Made by a program: the position numbers and the translations under genes
From: Bartonella alsatica
GTDB lineage: Bacteria; Pseudomonadota; Alphaproteobacteria; Rhizobiales; Rhizobiaceae
DNA: 64,000 bases
Direction: 5' to 3'
Assembly (NCBI RefSeq): GCF_013388295.1
Contig: NZ_CP058235.1
Location: 1,590,001-1,654,000, forward strand
The notes under the pieces: model-generated
Told to the model about the DNA's origin: nothing
Databases searched by the model: none
Seen by the model: the letters and a program-made list of their open reading frames with translations, nothing else
Shown: positions 18,962-29,096 of the stretch, one piece after another
Position numbering within the stretch: position 1 is the stretch's first letter
How the letters are laid out: every line of letters begins with the position of its first letter

Positions 18962-20596
18962 ATGCCTATGAGTGCTGTGTCTACGCAAAATGCTCGCCGA
19001 AAAAATGCATTTCTTAGTGATACACTTATGTTTCGTATTGCTTCTACTTTGCCTAAGTTTTTATTAGCAAGTTTTGAAGAAATAGGAGATTTTGTAGCAA
19101 GTCGTGAAGCATGGGAGCACTCTTCTTTAGCGAATCGTTACCGACCAGTACTACGCTATAACGATGAATGGGGGCAGTTAACGGAAAAATTAGAGATACA
19201 TTCTTCTTATCAGGTTCTTCAACAATATTCTAGACAAGCTGGTTTAGCGACTTCACTTTGGGAAAATACCATCTCAGAAAACGGGGTACGTTATCAAGCG
19301 CGTGCTATTCGCTTGGCTTTATCTGCTAGTTTGGAGACAGGGCATTTGAATGAGGTTATTATAACAAGTGCAGCTATTGCAGCCTTAATTAGTGATGTTG
19401 AGCTATACAGAAAGTGGCAAAATGTACTCTTATCACGCCAATATGATTTATCATCTAAGCCTATTAATAACAAAAAAGCAGCTTCACTTACCTGTGCTTT
19501 TGATGATGTTGAACAACGCGAAAAATACTCTTTCAATTTTCCCAGTGTTAAAAAAATTTCTTTTGATGAAAAAATGGGGCGTGATCTGTATCGTCTAAAT
19601 GTTATAAAAACCAATGTTATTAATCCTGTAGCTGATGGATACCTTATTAGTGCAGAGTTAGATGGCCATTTAAGCTGCTTTTTAGTTCCACGTATACAAG
19701 AAAATGGTGCATTAAATGGTATAATATCGATTCGACATTTGGTGCAGCGTTCCGGAGAATCTTTAACTCCAGAAGGTGTTGTTGATTTTCAAGGTAGTTA
19801 TGGTTGGCTTTTAGGAAGTGTTGGTGAGGGGCTTAAAGTTATCAAAGATATCGAAACAATGATGCGTTTTGATCAATCTGTTATATCGGCAGGAGTTCTG
19901 CGGGCTGCACTTCAATTTGGCATGGATTTTTTTCGGCAAAAAATGCTAGATAAGCCTTTACCACCACTTACAGAACGTATTTTTGCAGATATTGCACTAG
20001 ATATTGCTGCCGCACAAGCATTGGTTTTACGTTTAGCACATGCATTTGACAATGCAGCAAATGATCGTTCTGAAGCAGCTTTTGCACGAATCATGACACC
20101 TATTATTGCTTATCATGTGAGCCAACTCGTCATGCCTATTATTAGCGAGATTATTGCACAGCTTGGCATTGAAAGTTTTGTAGAGGGAAATCCATTATCG
20201 CAAATGTTGTGTAATGGCCCTGCACGGATTGTGAGAAATAGTTCTGCTAATCAATTGGTAAAAGATGCAATCCTCATCGCTGAGAAAGCACCAGGATTGT
20301 TTCAGAAATTGTTAGAAAAAATTGCTATTGATATTGGACCAGCGGGGCCGCGAGCAATTGAGATTATTAAGTCTGCTGTAGAGATGGCATTGGCTAACGA
20401 AGGAGCGGGAAGATTCTTTGTTGAACAAGTAGCGTACGCAGCTGCAGCTGCATCGTTACGTTCTACAGATATAGAGAATGTGGCAAATGCTTATATGGAA
20501 AGCCGTCTTGGAGGACAATGGAGATCTTCTTATGGAATGCTCATTGCACGATATAATGCAGGACATTTGTTAAATGTTCTTTATCCTTCGATATGA
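18962..20596 (+). CDS. diverged acyl-CoA dehydrogenase family protein (AidB-like)
   Basis: A 544-residue protein whose middle and C-terminal parts follow the acyl-CoA dehydrogenase fold. [15 protein letters not shown] and [20 protein letters not shown] match the beta-domain and first C-terminal helices. The segment with [23 protein letters not shown] is typical of AidB-like members (here [13 protein letters not shown]). The usual EGSGNV-type motif is degraded to RNSSANQLV, and the Tyr-Gly-Gly region is poor, so flavin use is uncertain. Family members act on acyl-CoA or, for AidB, bind DNA after alkylation damage. Start at 18962 follows GGAAT; ATG 18968 is possible. It converges on ruvX with a 16-base overlap. 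Confidence 0.72.
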   Translation: MPMSAVSTQNARRKNAFLSDTLMFRIASTLPKFLLASFEEIGDFVASREAWEHSSLANRYRPVLRYNDEWGQLTEKLEIHSSYQVLQQYSRQAGLATSLWENTISENGVRYQARAIRLALSASLETGHLNEVIITSAAIAALISDVELYRKWQNVLLSRQYDLSSKPINNKKAASLTCAFDDVEQREKYSFNFPSVKKISFDEKMGRDLYRLNVIKTNVINPVADGYLISAELDGHLSCFLVPRIQENGALNGIISIRHLVQRSGESLTPEGVVDFQGSYGWLLGSVGEGLKVIKDIETMMRFDQSVISAGVLRAALQFGMDFFRQKMLDKPLPPLTERIFADIALDIAAAQALVLRLAHAFDNAANDRSEAAFARIMTPIIAYHVSQLVMPIISEIIAQLGIESFVEGNPLSQMLCNGPARIVRNSSANQLVKDAILIAEKAPGLFQKLLEKIAIDIGPAGPRAIEIIKSAVEMALANEGAGRFFVEQVAYAAAAASLRSTDIENVANAYMESRLGGQWRSSYGMLIARYNAGHLLNVLYPSI

Positions 20597-21060
20597 TGAA
20601 GATTTTGGATTCTGTTGAGAGCACCTTGTAATATGAAAGCGGCAGCTGCCGAATCAATGCGGGTTGCTCTTTTAGCACGCGATACATCCATTTCTAGGAG
20701 AGAGCGTTCTGCGGCAATTGTTGATAAGCGTTCATCCCAAAAAACAAATGGAATTTCTGTATATACTTTCATATTACTCACGAAAGTTCTAGTTGCTTGA
20801 GCACGAGAACCACTGCTTCCGTTCATATTAAGAGGTAAACCAATAATAATAACTCCTACGTTTTCACGATCAAAAATTTTTATGAGTTTATGGGCATCTT
20901 CCATAAATTTTTTCCGTTGAAGTACAGGACGCGGATTTGAAAAAGCAAGTCCAATATCAGATACTGCAATTCCAATAGTTTTTTTACCTAAATCTAAACC
21001 TGCTATTGTTTGCCCAGGCAAAAGATGTATCATAACTTCGTTTATATTAATAATAGCCAT
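20581..21060 (-). CDS. ruvX: RuvX/YqgF, putative pre-16S rRNA nuclease / Holliday junction resolvase-like
   Basis: A 159-residue RNase H-fold protein. [18 protein letters not shown] gives the first catalytic Asp, [14 protein letters not shown] the second motif, [16 protein letters not shown] the Glu, and [15 protein letters not shown] the last Asp. In E. coli the family processes the 16S rRNA 5' end; a resolvase role was proposed earlier. It is convergent with the acyl-CoA-dehydrogenase-like gene and divergent from gatC. Confidence 0.92.
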   Translation of the reverse strand: MAIININEVMIHLLPGQTIAGLDLGKKTIGIAVSDIGLAFSNPRPVLQRKKFMEDAHKLIKIFDRENVGVIIIGLPLNMNGSSGSRAQATRTFVSNMKVYTEIPFVFWDERLSTIAAERSLLEMDVSRAKRATRIDSAAAAFILQGALNRIQNLHHIEG

Positions 21061-21199
21061 AGAGTCTATAATTTAAGTCTTTTAGTGTTTTAGGTTTATA
21101 CTTATATTATTTATTCACGTATCAATATTCTTGCACTTGCAAACGCAGCCTTGTATAGCCAGTAATGAATATAAAAAATAAAAAGCGGAAAGGCATAGT

Positions 21200-21487
21200 A
21201 TGTCTGTTGATCAAGAAACAGTCAAGCGGGTAGCACATTTAGCGCGTATTGCTGTCCATGGTGATGAAGCAGAACGCATAACAAAAGAACTCAATGCTAT
21301 TTTAGGTTTTGTAGAACAATTGAGTGAAGTTGATGTCAGTAACGTTGAACCATTAACATCAGTGATGCCAATGGCATTACGAATGCGTGAAGATATTGTT
21401 GCAGATGGTGACATAGTAACAGATATCGTAGCAAATGCGCCTATTATGGAAGAGAATTTTTTTCTTGTCTCAAAAGTCGTTGAGTAA
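21200..21487 (+). CDS. gatC: Asp/Glu-tRNA amidotransferase subunit C
   Basis: GatC stabilises GatA and GatB in the complex that turns Glu-tRNAGln and Asp-tRNAAsn into Gln- and Asn-tRNA. The 95-residue chain has [12 protein letters not shown], the helix [21 protein letters not shown] then LTSVM, MRED, and the end [17 protein letters not shown], all typical. gatA starts 31 bases downstream; gatB is not in the window. Confidence 0.95.
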   Translation: MSVDQETVKRVAHLARIAVHGDEAERITKELNAILGFVEQLSEVDVSNVEPLTSVMPMALRMREDIVADGDIVTDIVANAPIMEENFFLVSKVVE

Positions 21488-21518
21488 TTTTTGGTATTTT
21501 AAAAGTTTGAGAACCAAT

Positions 21519-23003
21519 ATGACCGATTTAACAACCTTCACAATTGCACAAGCGCGTGATGCTCTCATAAAAAAAGAGTTCAAAGCAATTGAATTAACAG
21601 AAGCTTATTTAAAAGCAATTGAATTGGCTAATTCAACTTTAAATGCTTATGTGACAATAACAGCAGAACAAGCAAGAAAAATGGCTGCTGAATCAGATGT
21701 TCGTTTATCGAAAGGGAAAGGAAGGCTTTTAGAAGGAATTCCACTAGGAATTAAGGATCTTTTTGCAACACATGGTGTTCATACTCAGGCCTGCTCACAT
21801 ATTCTTGATGGTTTTAAACCTCACTATGAATCAACTGTGACCGCTAATTTATGGCAAGATGGAGCCGTTATGCTAGGTAAGCTTAATATGGATGAGTTTG
21901 CTATGGGGTCTTCAAATGAAACATCATATTATGGTCCAGTTATTAGTCCTTGGAGAAAAAACGGCTCCAATGAAAAACTTGTGCCTGGTGGTTCTTCAGG
22001 TGGTTCTGCAGCTGCTGTTGCAGCACAGATTTGTGCTGGTGCAACAGCGACAGATACAGGCGGCTCAATACGCCAACCAGCAGCATTCACTGGAACAGTA
22101 GGGATTAAACCAACTTATGGACGTTGTTCTCGGTGGGGTATTATCGCTTTTGCCTCATCACTTGATCAAGCTGGGCCTATCGGAAAAAATGTTCGCGATT
22201 GTGCTATTTTACTTAAATCGATGGCTTCTTTTGATGAAAAAGATTCTACTTCTGTTGATATGCCCGTTCCTGATTATGAAAGTTATCTTGGTCGATCAAT
22301 CAAAGGAATGAAGATTGGTATTCCAAAAGAATACCATATGGAAGGGATGTCTTCTGAAATTGTCGAGCTTTGGCAAAAAGGAATAAATTGGCTAAAAGAA
22401 GCAGGTGCTGAAATAAGTTATATTTCTTTACCGCATACCAAGTATGCTTTGCCTGCTTACTATATTGTAGCTCCTGCAGAAGCGTCTTCTAATTTAGCGC
22501 GTTATGATGGTGTTCGTTTTGGTCTCCGCATACCAGGGAAAGACATCATTGAAATGTATGAAAAGACTCGTTCAGCTGGGTTTGGTGATGAAGTTAAGCG
22601 GCGTATTTTGATTGGAACTTATGTTCTCTCATCAGGTTATTATGATGCTTATTATTTGAGAGCTCAAAAAGTACGAACATTAGTAAAACATGATTTTGAT
22701 CAATGTTTTGCTGCTGGGATTGATGCTATTCTCACACCTGCAACTCCAACACCCGCTTTTGGCATTGCTGATGAAAAAATAAAAAATGATATGGTGGCAA
22801 TGTATCTTAATGATATTTTTACTGTACCAGTTAATATGGCTGGGTTACCAGGGATCTCTATTCCTGCTGGTCTTTCATCAAATGGTCTACCACTAGGATT
22901 GCAATTGATTGGTAAACCTTTTGCTGAAGAAGTTATTTTTCAAATAGCATACATTATAGAACAAGCAGCTGGAATGTTTAGCCCTGAAAAATGGTGGATA
23001 TAA
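21519..23003 (+). CDS. gatA: Asp/Glu-tRNA amidotransferase subunit A
   Basis: GatA is the amidase that frees ammonia from glutamine for tRNA-dependent amidation. The amidase-signature catalytic triad is present: Lys in [14 protein letters not shown], cis-Ser in [13 protein letters not shown], and the nucleophile Ser region [16 protein letters not shown] take ATG 21519 ([16 protein letters not shown], 494 residues), which is preceded by GAGAAC. An open frame runs back to 21435, but those extra residues lie inside gatC and are unlike the family. A hairpin terminator follows. Confidence 0.95.
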   Translation: MTDLTTFTIAQARDALIKKEFKAIELTEAYLKAIELANSTLNAYVTITAEQARKMAAESDVRLSKGKGRLLEGIPLGIKDLFATHGVHTQACSHILDGFKPHYESTVTANLWQDGAVMLGKLNMDEFAMGSSNETSYYGPVISPWRKNGSNEKLVPGGSSGGSAAAVAAQICAGATATDTGGSIRQPAAFTGTVGIKPTYGRCSRWGIIAFASSLDQAGPIGKNVRDCAILLKSMASFDEKDSTSVDMPVPDYESYLGRSIKGMKIGIPKEYHMEGMSSEIVELWQKGINWLKEAGAEISYISLPHTKYALPAYYIVAPAEASSNLARYDGVRFGLRIPGKDIIEMYEKTRSAGFGDEVKRRILIGTYVLSSGYYDAYYLRAQKVRTLVKHDFDQCFAAGIDAILTPATPTPAFGIADEKIKNDMVAMYLNDIFTVPVNMAGLPGISIPAGLSSNGLPLGLQLIGKPFAEEVIFQIAYIIEQAAGMFSPEKWWI

Positions 23004-23008
23004 TAACA

Positions 23009-23045
23009 GAAAAGCATTTCTCTCATACCAGAGAGATGCTTTTAG
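23009..23045. terminator. bidirectional terminator between gatA and livF
   Basis: AAAAGCATTTCTCTC (23010-23024) and GAGAGATGCTTTT (23031-23043) form a near-perfect stem with a short loop between two convergent genes. The A-rich start and T-rich end suit both directions. Confidence 0.75.
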
Positions 23046-23080
23046 GAAGTATAAACCATTATGTTCATACTGTGTGGTTT

Positions 23081-23791
23081 TTATCCACCAAGGTATGCTT
23101 CTTTAACACGTGGATCAGAGAGCATGGCTTTGCTTTCGCCATGAAATAAAACATGCCCCACCTCTAAAATATAAGCATAGTCTGCAATGGAAAGTGCTGC
23201 AAATGCATTTTGTTCAATGAGAAGAATAGTTTTTCCCATATCGTTAATTTTTTGGATAATCGAAAAAATTTCTCGAACAAGAAGTGGTGCTAATCCCAAA
23301 GAGGGTTCATCTAATATTATCATGTCAGGATTACTCATGAGTGCACGGCCTACAGCGAGCATTTGTTGTTCACCACCTGACATTGTTCCTCCTAACTGTT
23401 TTGCTCTTTCACGTAGGCGTGGAAAGAGTTCAAATACCCATTCGATATCGCGGGCAATCCCTAGCTTATCATGACGGATATAAGCCCCTAAATATAGATT
23501 TTCTAAAACAGTGAGATGAGGCATAATGCGCCGTCCTTCAGGACTGAGAGCAATACCTAATTGCAAAATTTTTTCTGGTGACTTTTTGATAATTGATTCG
23601 CCTTTATAGGTAATTTCTCCATAAATAGATCGATTAAGTCCTGTAATAGAGCGTACAATGCTGCTTTTTCCCGCACCATTAGCACCTATTAAAGTTACTA
23701 TACTTCCTTTTTTGATAGACATAGAAAGGTTTTGGATAGCTTTAATGGCACCATAATGAACATGAAGATTTTTGATTTTAAGAATATTCAT
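23081..23791 (-). CDS. livF: branched-chain amino-acid ABC transporter ATPase LivF
   Basis: One of the two cytoplasmic ATPases of the Liv uptake system. It shows Walker A GANGAGKSSIVRSI, the LivF-type ALSPEGRRIMPHLTVLENL, signature TMSGGEQQMLAVGRAL, Walker B MIILDEPSLGLAP and the H-loop-type ending LLIEQNA. Starting at ATG 23791 (MNILKIKNLHVHYGAIKAI) gives the normal size of about 236 residues. The open frame extends 28 codons further into livG without family likeness. The start overlaps the livG end by 14 bases. It is last in the run livK-H-M-G-F. Confidence 0.94.
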   Translation of the reverse strand: MNILKIKNLHVHYGAIKAIQNLSMSIKKGSIVTLIGANGAGKSSIVRSITGLNRSIYGEITYKGESIIKKSPEKILQLGIALSPEGRRIMPHLTVLENLYLGAYIRHDKLGIARDIEWVFELFPRLRERAKQLGGTMSGGEQQMLAVGRALMSNPDMIILDEPSLGLAPLLVREIFSIIQKINDMGKTILLIEQNAFAALSIADYAYILEVGHVLFHGESKAMLSDPRVKEAYLGG

Positions 23792-24560
23792 AGAAATCTC
23801 CACCAAGATAAGCTTCAATAACTTTAGGGTTTTTACGAATTTCATCTGGTGTGCCATTGGCAATGCAACAGCCATATTCCATTACCCAAATATAGTGGGA
23901 AAGCTCCATAACAACTTTCATATCGTGTTCAATAAGCAGAATTGTAAGATCAAAGTCTTTTTGCACTTTTGCTATGAATTTTCTAAGATCTTCACTCTCT
24001 TGTGCATTCATACCAGCAACAGGTTCATCAAGAAGAAGTAATTTAGGTTCTGTTGCTAGAGCGCGCGCGATTTCTAAACGTCTTTGTATACCATAGGGTA
24101 GAGTTATTGCAGATTGATTGGCGAGGTGATCAAGTTGTAGTCGCTCAAGAAGCTCCATTGAATTTCTATAGACTTCTTTTTTCTCTTTCATTGCTTTTGG
24201 AAAAAAAAGAGCTGAAGAAAACCATGGATGCTTTTGTCTAATATGAGCTCCTACCATAACATTTTGTAAGACTGTTAACCCTGAAAAAAGGCGAATATTT
24301 TGAAAGGTTCGTGCAATGTGACGTCTACAGATAATATAGGGAGGAGCTCCAGAAATTTTTTGTTCATCAAAAAAAATGCTCCCACTGGTAGGGGTATAAA
24401 ATCCGGAAATCATATTAAAAACAGTTGTTTTTCCAGCACCATTTGGACCAATTAAACCAGTAATTGTTCCTCGTTTGATTGCCATATTAATATTATTTAC
24501 AGCAATCAATCCGTCAAAACGCATCACGATATCATTGAGTAAAAGGATGGTATCGTTCAT
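23778..24560 (-). CDS. livG: branched-chain amino-acid ABC transporter ATPase LivG
   Basis: The second ATPase of the Liv system, 260 residues. Walker A is LIGPNGAGKTTVFNMISGF. The family's RTFQNIRLFSGLTVLQNVMV and the signature region LPYGIQRRLEIARALATEP (LivG lacks the strict LSGGQ) follow. Walker B is LLLLDEPVAGMN, and LLIEHDMKVVMEL carries the switch His. The start overlaps livM by four bases, so translation is probably coupled. Confidence 0.95.
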   Translation of the reverse strand: MNDTILLLNDIVMRFDGLIAVNNINMAIKRGTITGLIGPNGAGKTTVFNMISGFYTPTSGSIFFDEQKISGAPPYIICRRHIARTFQNIRLFSGLTVLQNVMVGAHIRQKHPWFSSALFFPKAMKEKKEVYRNSMELLERLQLDHLANQSAITLPYGIQRRLEIARALATEPKLLLLDEPVAGMNAQESEDLRKFIAKVQKDFDLTILLIEHDMKVVMELSHYIWVMEYGCCIANGTPDEIRKNPKVIEAYLGGDFYEYS

Positions 24561-25615
24561 AGCTTTTCCCCAGTATTAGAGAACTTCTTACGTGACAAAA
24601 AGCTATAAATCTTATTCCATGAAAATTCATTTTGTCCCAACAAACCTTTTCTCCAAAATAAGATAATAATGAGCAATAGAAGAGAAAAAACAACCATTCT
24701 GAGCCCTGGTGTTTCTGGGATATGTATAAAACCTAAGTTAAATGGACTTTCAATAATACGAAGCCATTCAAGCATGACTGTAATAATAATGCTACCAATA
24801 ATGCTCCCTGTAATTGAACCAAGCCCACCAGCAACAACAATCATCAAAATATTAAAAGTTAGCAAGAAGTTGAACATTTTAGGGTCAATTGTTGAAATAA
24901 GAGAAGCCATCAATGCTCCCCCTATACCTGCAAAAAATGCACCAACAGTAAAGGAAAAGCTACGGTAGAAAAAAGCATTAATCCCCATTATTTTTGCAGC
25001 AATTTCATCATCACGAATAGCACGCAATACGTTACCCGTGTTGCTTCGCAATAAGAGAATAATAAAGATAACTGTGAATGCTAACCAACCATAGTTCCAC
25101 CATAATGTCGCATTTTGAGGTATTCCTTTAATTCCTAAAGAGCCATTTGTTAAGGATGTTGTGTTTGTAATAACAATGCGAATAATTTCTGCAAAACCCA
25201 ATGTTGCAATTCCAAGATAATCACCACTAAGTCGTAAGATAGGAAGTGCAATCAATAAACCTACAACTGCAGCACACAAACCACTTACAATAACGGCTAG
25301 AAAAAAAGGTAATTGCAGATGATGCAACGGTTCAGCTATAGGTTCAAGAATCCACATCATTTCTTTTTGTTCAGGAGAGAGAAGTAAAATTGCGCACACA
25401 TAAGCACCAACGGCCATGAAGCCAGCATGTCCAAGAGAAAACATACCCGTAAAACCGTAAATTAAATTAAGGGAAATGGCTAATATCGCATTAATAGCAA
25501 TAAGATTGATAATACGAAGTGTGTAATCATTAAAATGGTTATCAGCATAAAACAAGAGGCCTATAAAGACTAAAATACTGATACACGATAGAAAAGTTGT
25601 AGTGGATTTTACCAT
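24557..25615 (-). CDS. livM: branched-chain amino-acid ABC transporter permease LivM
   Basis: A 352-residue inner-membrane permease with about eight to ten hydrophobic segments. Family marks are NLIYGFTGMFSLGHAGFMAV, the cytoplasmic EAA-like loop LRAIRDDEIAAKIMGIN, and AGGLGSITGSIIGSIIITVM. It pairs with LivH to form the channel. It begins directly after livH and overlaps livG by four bases. Confidence 0.95.
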   Translation of the reverse strand: MVKSTTTFLSCISILVFIGLLFYADNHFNDYTLRIINLIAINAILAISLNLIYGFTGMFSLGHAGFMAVGAYVCAILLLSPEQKEMMWILEPIAEPLHHLQLPFFLAVIVSGLCAAVVGLLIALPILRLSGDYLGIATLGFAEIIRIVITNTTSLTNGSLGIKGIPQNATLWWNYGWLAFTVIFIILLLRSNTGNVLRAIRDDEIAAKIMGINAFFYRSFSFTVGAFFAGIGGALMASLISTIDPKMFNFLLTFNILMIVVAGGLGSITGSIIGSIIITVMLEWLRIIESPFNLGFIHIPETPGLRMVVFSLLLLIIILFWRKGLLGQNEFSWNKIYSFLSRKKFSNTGEKL

Positions 25616-26692
25616 TTAAATTTTCTCCTGACTTTTTTTGCCCATTAATCCTGTGGGCATTATCAATAAAATCAGAATTAATAAAATAAAAGCAAAAGCA
25701 TCTCGATATCCAGATAATGCGGGAAAGAATGCGATAATCATAATTTCAATGAATCCAAGTAACACCCCCCCAAACATTGCTCCTGGAATTGAGCCAATAC
25801 CTCCAATAACGGCAGCGATAAATGCTTTGAGTCCAGGAAGAACGCCCATATAAGGATGGATTTGAGGATAACGTAGTGACCACATAATACCCGCGATAGC
25901 TGCAAGTGCTGAACCTATCCCAAATGTAAATGCAATGACTTTATTGACAGAAACACCCATCAAACGCGTCGTTTCAATATCATAAGAGATTGCACGCATA
26001 GCAAGACCAGGTTTTGTTTTATGGATAATCCATAGTAATAAAATAATGAGAATAAACGAAACAATAGGAACAATCAGAGACATGGGAGCAATTCTAATGA
26101 TTTTATCCGTTCCTGCTTCTAAATACCATAAGAACGGTATTACAAGAAAATCTGGCTGTTTTACACTTTTCGGGACACCGCTAAAGAGTACAGTAGCAAG
26201 ATTTTCAATAAAAAAGGAAATTCCTATCGCACCTATAAGCGCTGAAATACGCGGAGCATGGCGTAAAGGTTTATAAGCAAATTGATCAATAGTAATTCCC
26301 ACAGCACTTGTAATAAAAGTTGAAAAACAGAGAGCTAAAATCCAAATCGGTGTAAACTCTTGTGGAGAAATTTTAAAATAATAAATGAACCCTAAAATAA
26401 GAATTAAAAAAGCAGCAATCCAATAAACTGGAGGATATTTTTTGAATCCTATAAACACCGAATAATAAATGAGAACAGCGAGTAATAAAAGAAGGATAGC
26501 AGCCCAAGCAGGCATAAAGCTAATTGTGGAAAAGAAAACAAAATACGCTCCCAACATAAAGATATCGCCATGAGCAAAATTAATGAGTCTCAGTATACCA
26601 TAGACCATAGTGTAACCAATAGCGATAAGTCCATAAAGAGATCCTAATGCTAGTGCATTAAAAAAATACTGGATGAACATTTCAGTGCTCAT
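25616..26692 (-). CDS. livH: branched-chain amino-acid ABC transporter permease LivH
   Basis: A 358-residue permease with several membrane segments. The start is typical: FFNALALGSLYGLIAIGYTM then VYGILRLINFAHGDIFMLGA. The coupling loop is MRAISYDIETTRLMGVSVN, and the end carries AVIGGIGSIPGAMFGGVLLG. The middle holds an extra hydrophobic stretch (about residues 60-110) that makes it longer than the usual 290-310 residues. That longer form exists in several Rhizobiales. It is the second gene of the liv run. Confidence 0.94.
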   Translation of the reverse strand: MSTEMFIQYFFNALALGSLYGLIAIGYTMVYGILRLINFAHGDIFMLGAYFVFFSTISFMPAWAAILLLLLAVLIYYSVFIGFKKYPPVYWIAAFLILILGFIYYFKISPQEFTPIWILALCFSTFITSAVGITIDQFAYKPLRHAPRISALIGAIGISFFIENLATVLFSGVPKSVKQPDFLVIPFLWYLEAGTDKIIRIAPMSLIVPIVSFILIILLLWIIHKTKPGLAMRAISYDIETTRLMGVSVNKVIAFTFGIGSALAAIAGIMWSLRYPQIHPYMGVLPGLKAFIAAVIGGIGSIPGAMFGGVLLGFIEIMIIAFFPALSGYRDAFAFILLILILLIMPTGLMGKKSQEKI

Positions 26693-26811
26693 CTTTCATC
26701 CTTCCACATTTGTTAGTTCACATAGGATAAAATTAAAAAACCACTAAATTTTAATTGAGATAAGAATCCTTAACTAATTCTTGTATTTTGATTAGCACAA
26801 TCTCTAACTTT

Positions 26812-27945
26812 TTAAAAAGCAGGTTTGACTTCATCTAAATAGACACGTTTCCCGTTCTTTATTTCAATTATGCCAATAGGAATTTTAGGGTTATGATTTT
26901 CATCCATGGACATATCACCAAAAGGGGTTTGAAAATCTTTTAATTGGCTAAGTGCAATAGTGATTTTTTCACGATCAGCACTATCAGCATTTTCAATAGC
27001 TTTCATAAACATCATATAACTCGTATATCCCAAAACAGAATTGATATTTGGTTCTTTATCTGGATAGGCTGCTTTCCATTCATTAGTGAATTCTTTTGCA
27101 GCTTCTGACATATTCGGCATATTTTCACTGTAGGGAAGTGTTGTATGTAAGAAGCCTTCTGCGGCTTTTCCTGCAATTGCAATGGTCTCTGGATTATCCA
27201 TGGCATCTCCACCCATAATTTTAAACTTTGCACCTAACTCACGTGCTTGTTTCATAATGATGGCACCTTCAGAAAAGTAAGATGGAATAAATAAGATATC
27301 AGGTTTTTGCGCTATAATCTGTGTAAGAACAGCAGAAAAATCCTGATCTCCAGAATTATAGTTTAAATTTAAGATAACTTCACCACCTAATTTTTTGAAA
27401 GCACGCGTAAAATAACTTGCAAGACCAATTGCATAATCGTTTGATATATCTTTAAGGATAGCTGCTTTTTTTGCGTGTAAAGTTTGACTTACATAGGTTG
27501 CAATCCCTATACCTTGATAGGAATCAATGAAGCAAGTACGAAAATAATACTTTTTACCCTGTGTAACAAGCGGATTTGTTGAAGACGTAGCAATGCTTGG
27601 AGTCTTTGCTTTTTCAGATATTTCTCCACCAGCCAACGAGAGTGAAGAGCCATAACTACCGATGATTCCATTAACTTTTTCACTTGCAGTTAAACGCATA
27701 ACAGCATTAGCAGCTTCTACCTTATCAGATTTATTATCAATAATAATAAGTTCCACTTTGCGCCCCAATATTTCTGGGACTTTTTTATGTGCCAATTCTA
27801 TGCCTCTAATTTCAAGTTGGCCTCCAAATGCATTTTGACCACTTAACGGAAGATAAACACCAATTTTGATAGGTTCATTCGCATAGACATTTACTACAAG
27901 TGCTATGACAGCTGTGAGTATAATAAGAACTCTCTTCAATTGCAT
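26812..27945 (-). CDS. livK: branched-chain amino-acid ABC transporter substrate-binding protein
   Basis: A 377-residue periplasmic type-I binding protein. Residues 1-22 form a signal peptide ending near VYANEP. The mature part begins IKIGVYLPLSGQNAFGGQ, with GIIGSYGSSLSLAGGEISEKAKTP lining the ligand site and the C-terminal lobe GYTSYMMFMKAI. It is the likely first gene of the livKHMGF operon, with a 119-base gap before livH that may hold a partial terminator or processing site. The ligand range cannot be read from the sequence; symbols livJ and livK are used interchangeably in this group. Confidence 0.92.
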   Translation of the reverse strand: MQLKRVLIILTAVIALVVNVYANEPIKIGVYLPLSGQNAFGGQLEIRGIELAHKKVPEILGRKVELIIIDNKSDKVEAANAVMRLTASEKVNGIIGSYGSSLSLAGGEISEKAKTPSIATSSTNPLVTQGKKYYFRTCFIDSYQGIGIATYVSQTLHAKKAAILKDISNDYAIGLASYFTRAFKKLGGEVILNLNYNSGDQDFSAVLTQIIAQKPDILFIPSYFSEGAIIMKQARELGAKFKIMGGDAMDNPETIAIAGKAAEGFLHTTLPYSENMPNMSEAAKEFTNEWKAAYPDKEPNINSVLGYTSYMMFMKAIENADSADREKITIALSQLKDFQTPFGDMSMDENHNPKIPIGIIEIKNGKRVYLDEVKPAF

Positions 27946-28263
27946 TGCGCACTTTCCTTAATTTAGTTGCGATCTCTGCACCTTATCTTGAACTTCTTTA
28001 TCATGCAAGTTATGCATTAGTGAAAATATTATTGTATGAAGAATCTTTTATATTTTTTCGGTACTTTCGGTACTTATTGTACGGTTATATAGAGCATACG
28101 ATCAAACATTTTTGTAAATATTCGTGTTGTTACTAAAACAAGGAGTTACGACAATATGGGGAAATCTTAATCTTGGGGCTTGCGTGTTGGTGCAAGAGCA
28201 ATGTTTACTTAAGCATAGAGAATCAATGTCGTACAATTTAGAGCTACAGGGTCACATTTTATT
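27946..28263. other. divergent spacer, livK / cold-shock gene
   Basis: 318 bases with promoters for two divergent genes expected. A nine-base unit TTTCGGTAC occurs twice in tandem near 28056-28074. No clear RNA structure or gene is seen. Confidence 0.45.
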
Positions 28264-28839
28264 ATGACGAGTAAGGATATATTAAAGGATTGTTCCCTAT
28301 CTGAGGATAGTGTAGGTACTTGTGGTGAGATTATTGAAATTAGTGGTGTCATTAAATGGTTTGATGGCAGTAAGGGATATGGATTTATTGTACCTGATAT
28401 GCCTAATTTCCCTGATATATTATTGCATGTCACGGTGATGCGTAGGGATGGTTTTCAAACAGCTTTGGAGGGTGCTAAAGTTATCTGTGCTGTGGAAAAA
28501 ACTGAACGCGGGTTAAAGTGCGTTCAGGTGAAATCTATAGACTGTTCTTCAGCGATTCATCCATCAGAAATTCCAGCACGTACACATGTTGTTGTTGCTC
28601 CAGAAAGTGGTTTAGAGCGTGCAATTGTCAAATGGTTTAATCGCGATAAGGGATTCGGTTTTCTTAGCCGCGGGCAGGGAACAGAAGATATTTTTATTCA
28701 TATGGAAACATTGCGTCGTTTTGGTTTAGCAGAGCTTCGTTCTGGTCAAGTTGTTCTTGTCCGTTTTGGAAAAGGCGAGAAAGGTTTGATGACAGCAGAA
28801 ATTTATCCGGATATAGGAATTCCTTTTACTACGCATTGA
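28264..28839 (+). CDS. double cold-shock-domain protein
   Basis: A 191-residue protein with two cold-shock domains. The first (about 25-95) reads GVIKWFDGSKGYGFIVPD then ILLHVTVMRRDG. The second (about 118-185) reads AIVKWFNRDKGFGFLSRG then DIFIHMETLRRFG. Both keep the aromatic RNP1 motif (KGYGFI, KGFGFL); the RNP2 copy is better kept in the second. Such tandem CspA-like proteins are common in Rhizobiales and bind single-stranded RNA or DNA. The start at 28264 has no clear ribosome binding site. A 12-G tract follows 46 bases past the stop. Confidence 0.9.
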   Translation: MTSKDILKDCSLSEDSVGTCGEIIEISGVIKWFDGSKGYGFIVPDMPNFPDILLHVTVMRRDGFQTALEGAKVICAVEKTERGLKCVQVKSIDCSSAIHPSEIPARTHVVVAPESGLERAIVKWFNRDKGFGFLSRGQGTEDIFIHMETLRRFGLAELRSGQVVLVRFGKGEKGLMTAEIYPDIGIPFTTH

Positions 28840-28885
28840 ATTGCACTTTTAAAGTTACATATCTTCTTTATTTTTTAAGAGAAGA

Positions 28886-28897
28886 GGGGGGGGGGGG
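28886..28897. repeat. 12-base poly-G tract
   Basis: An uninterrupted run of twelve G in an AT-rich intergenic region, 199 bases before the DUF192 gene start. Such tracts slip easily during replication. It may alter spacing in a promoter or leader, which is inference. Confidence 0.9.
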
Positions 28898-29096
28898 CAA
28901 GCGTAAGCAGAATTAGCTATTGGACCAACAAGTTCAAGAAGAAATCTATCTGTAAAGCCGTAAATCAGATGAAACAGATTGCAAATATTGCATTAAGGCC
29001 AATAAGAAGATAATTCTCTTAAGTTTTTACTTTTTAAATTCTGATACTTTTATTTTATTCAACAAAGTTGAAGCGTTTTCTATAGTGGAGATAAAA

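Noticed and set aside
21435..21518. 28-residue N-terminal extension of gatA
   Set aside because: It overlaps the gatC end and is unlike the family. ATG 21519 with GAGAAC before it gives the standard start.
23792..23875. 28-residue extension of livF
   Set aside because: It lies inside livG in another frame and does not match LivF, which begins at MNILKIKNLHV.
28056..28074. Tandem TTTCGGTAC repeat before the cold-shock gene
   Set aside because: Only two copies of nine bases; may be chance, and no structure or known site matches.
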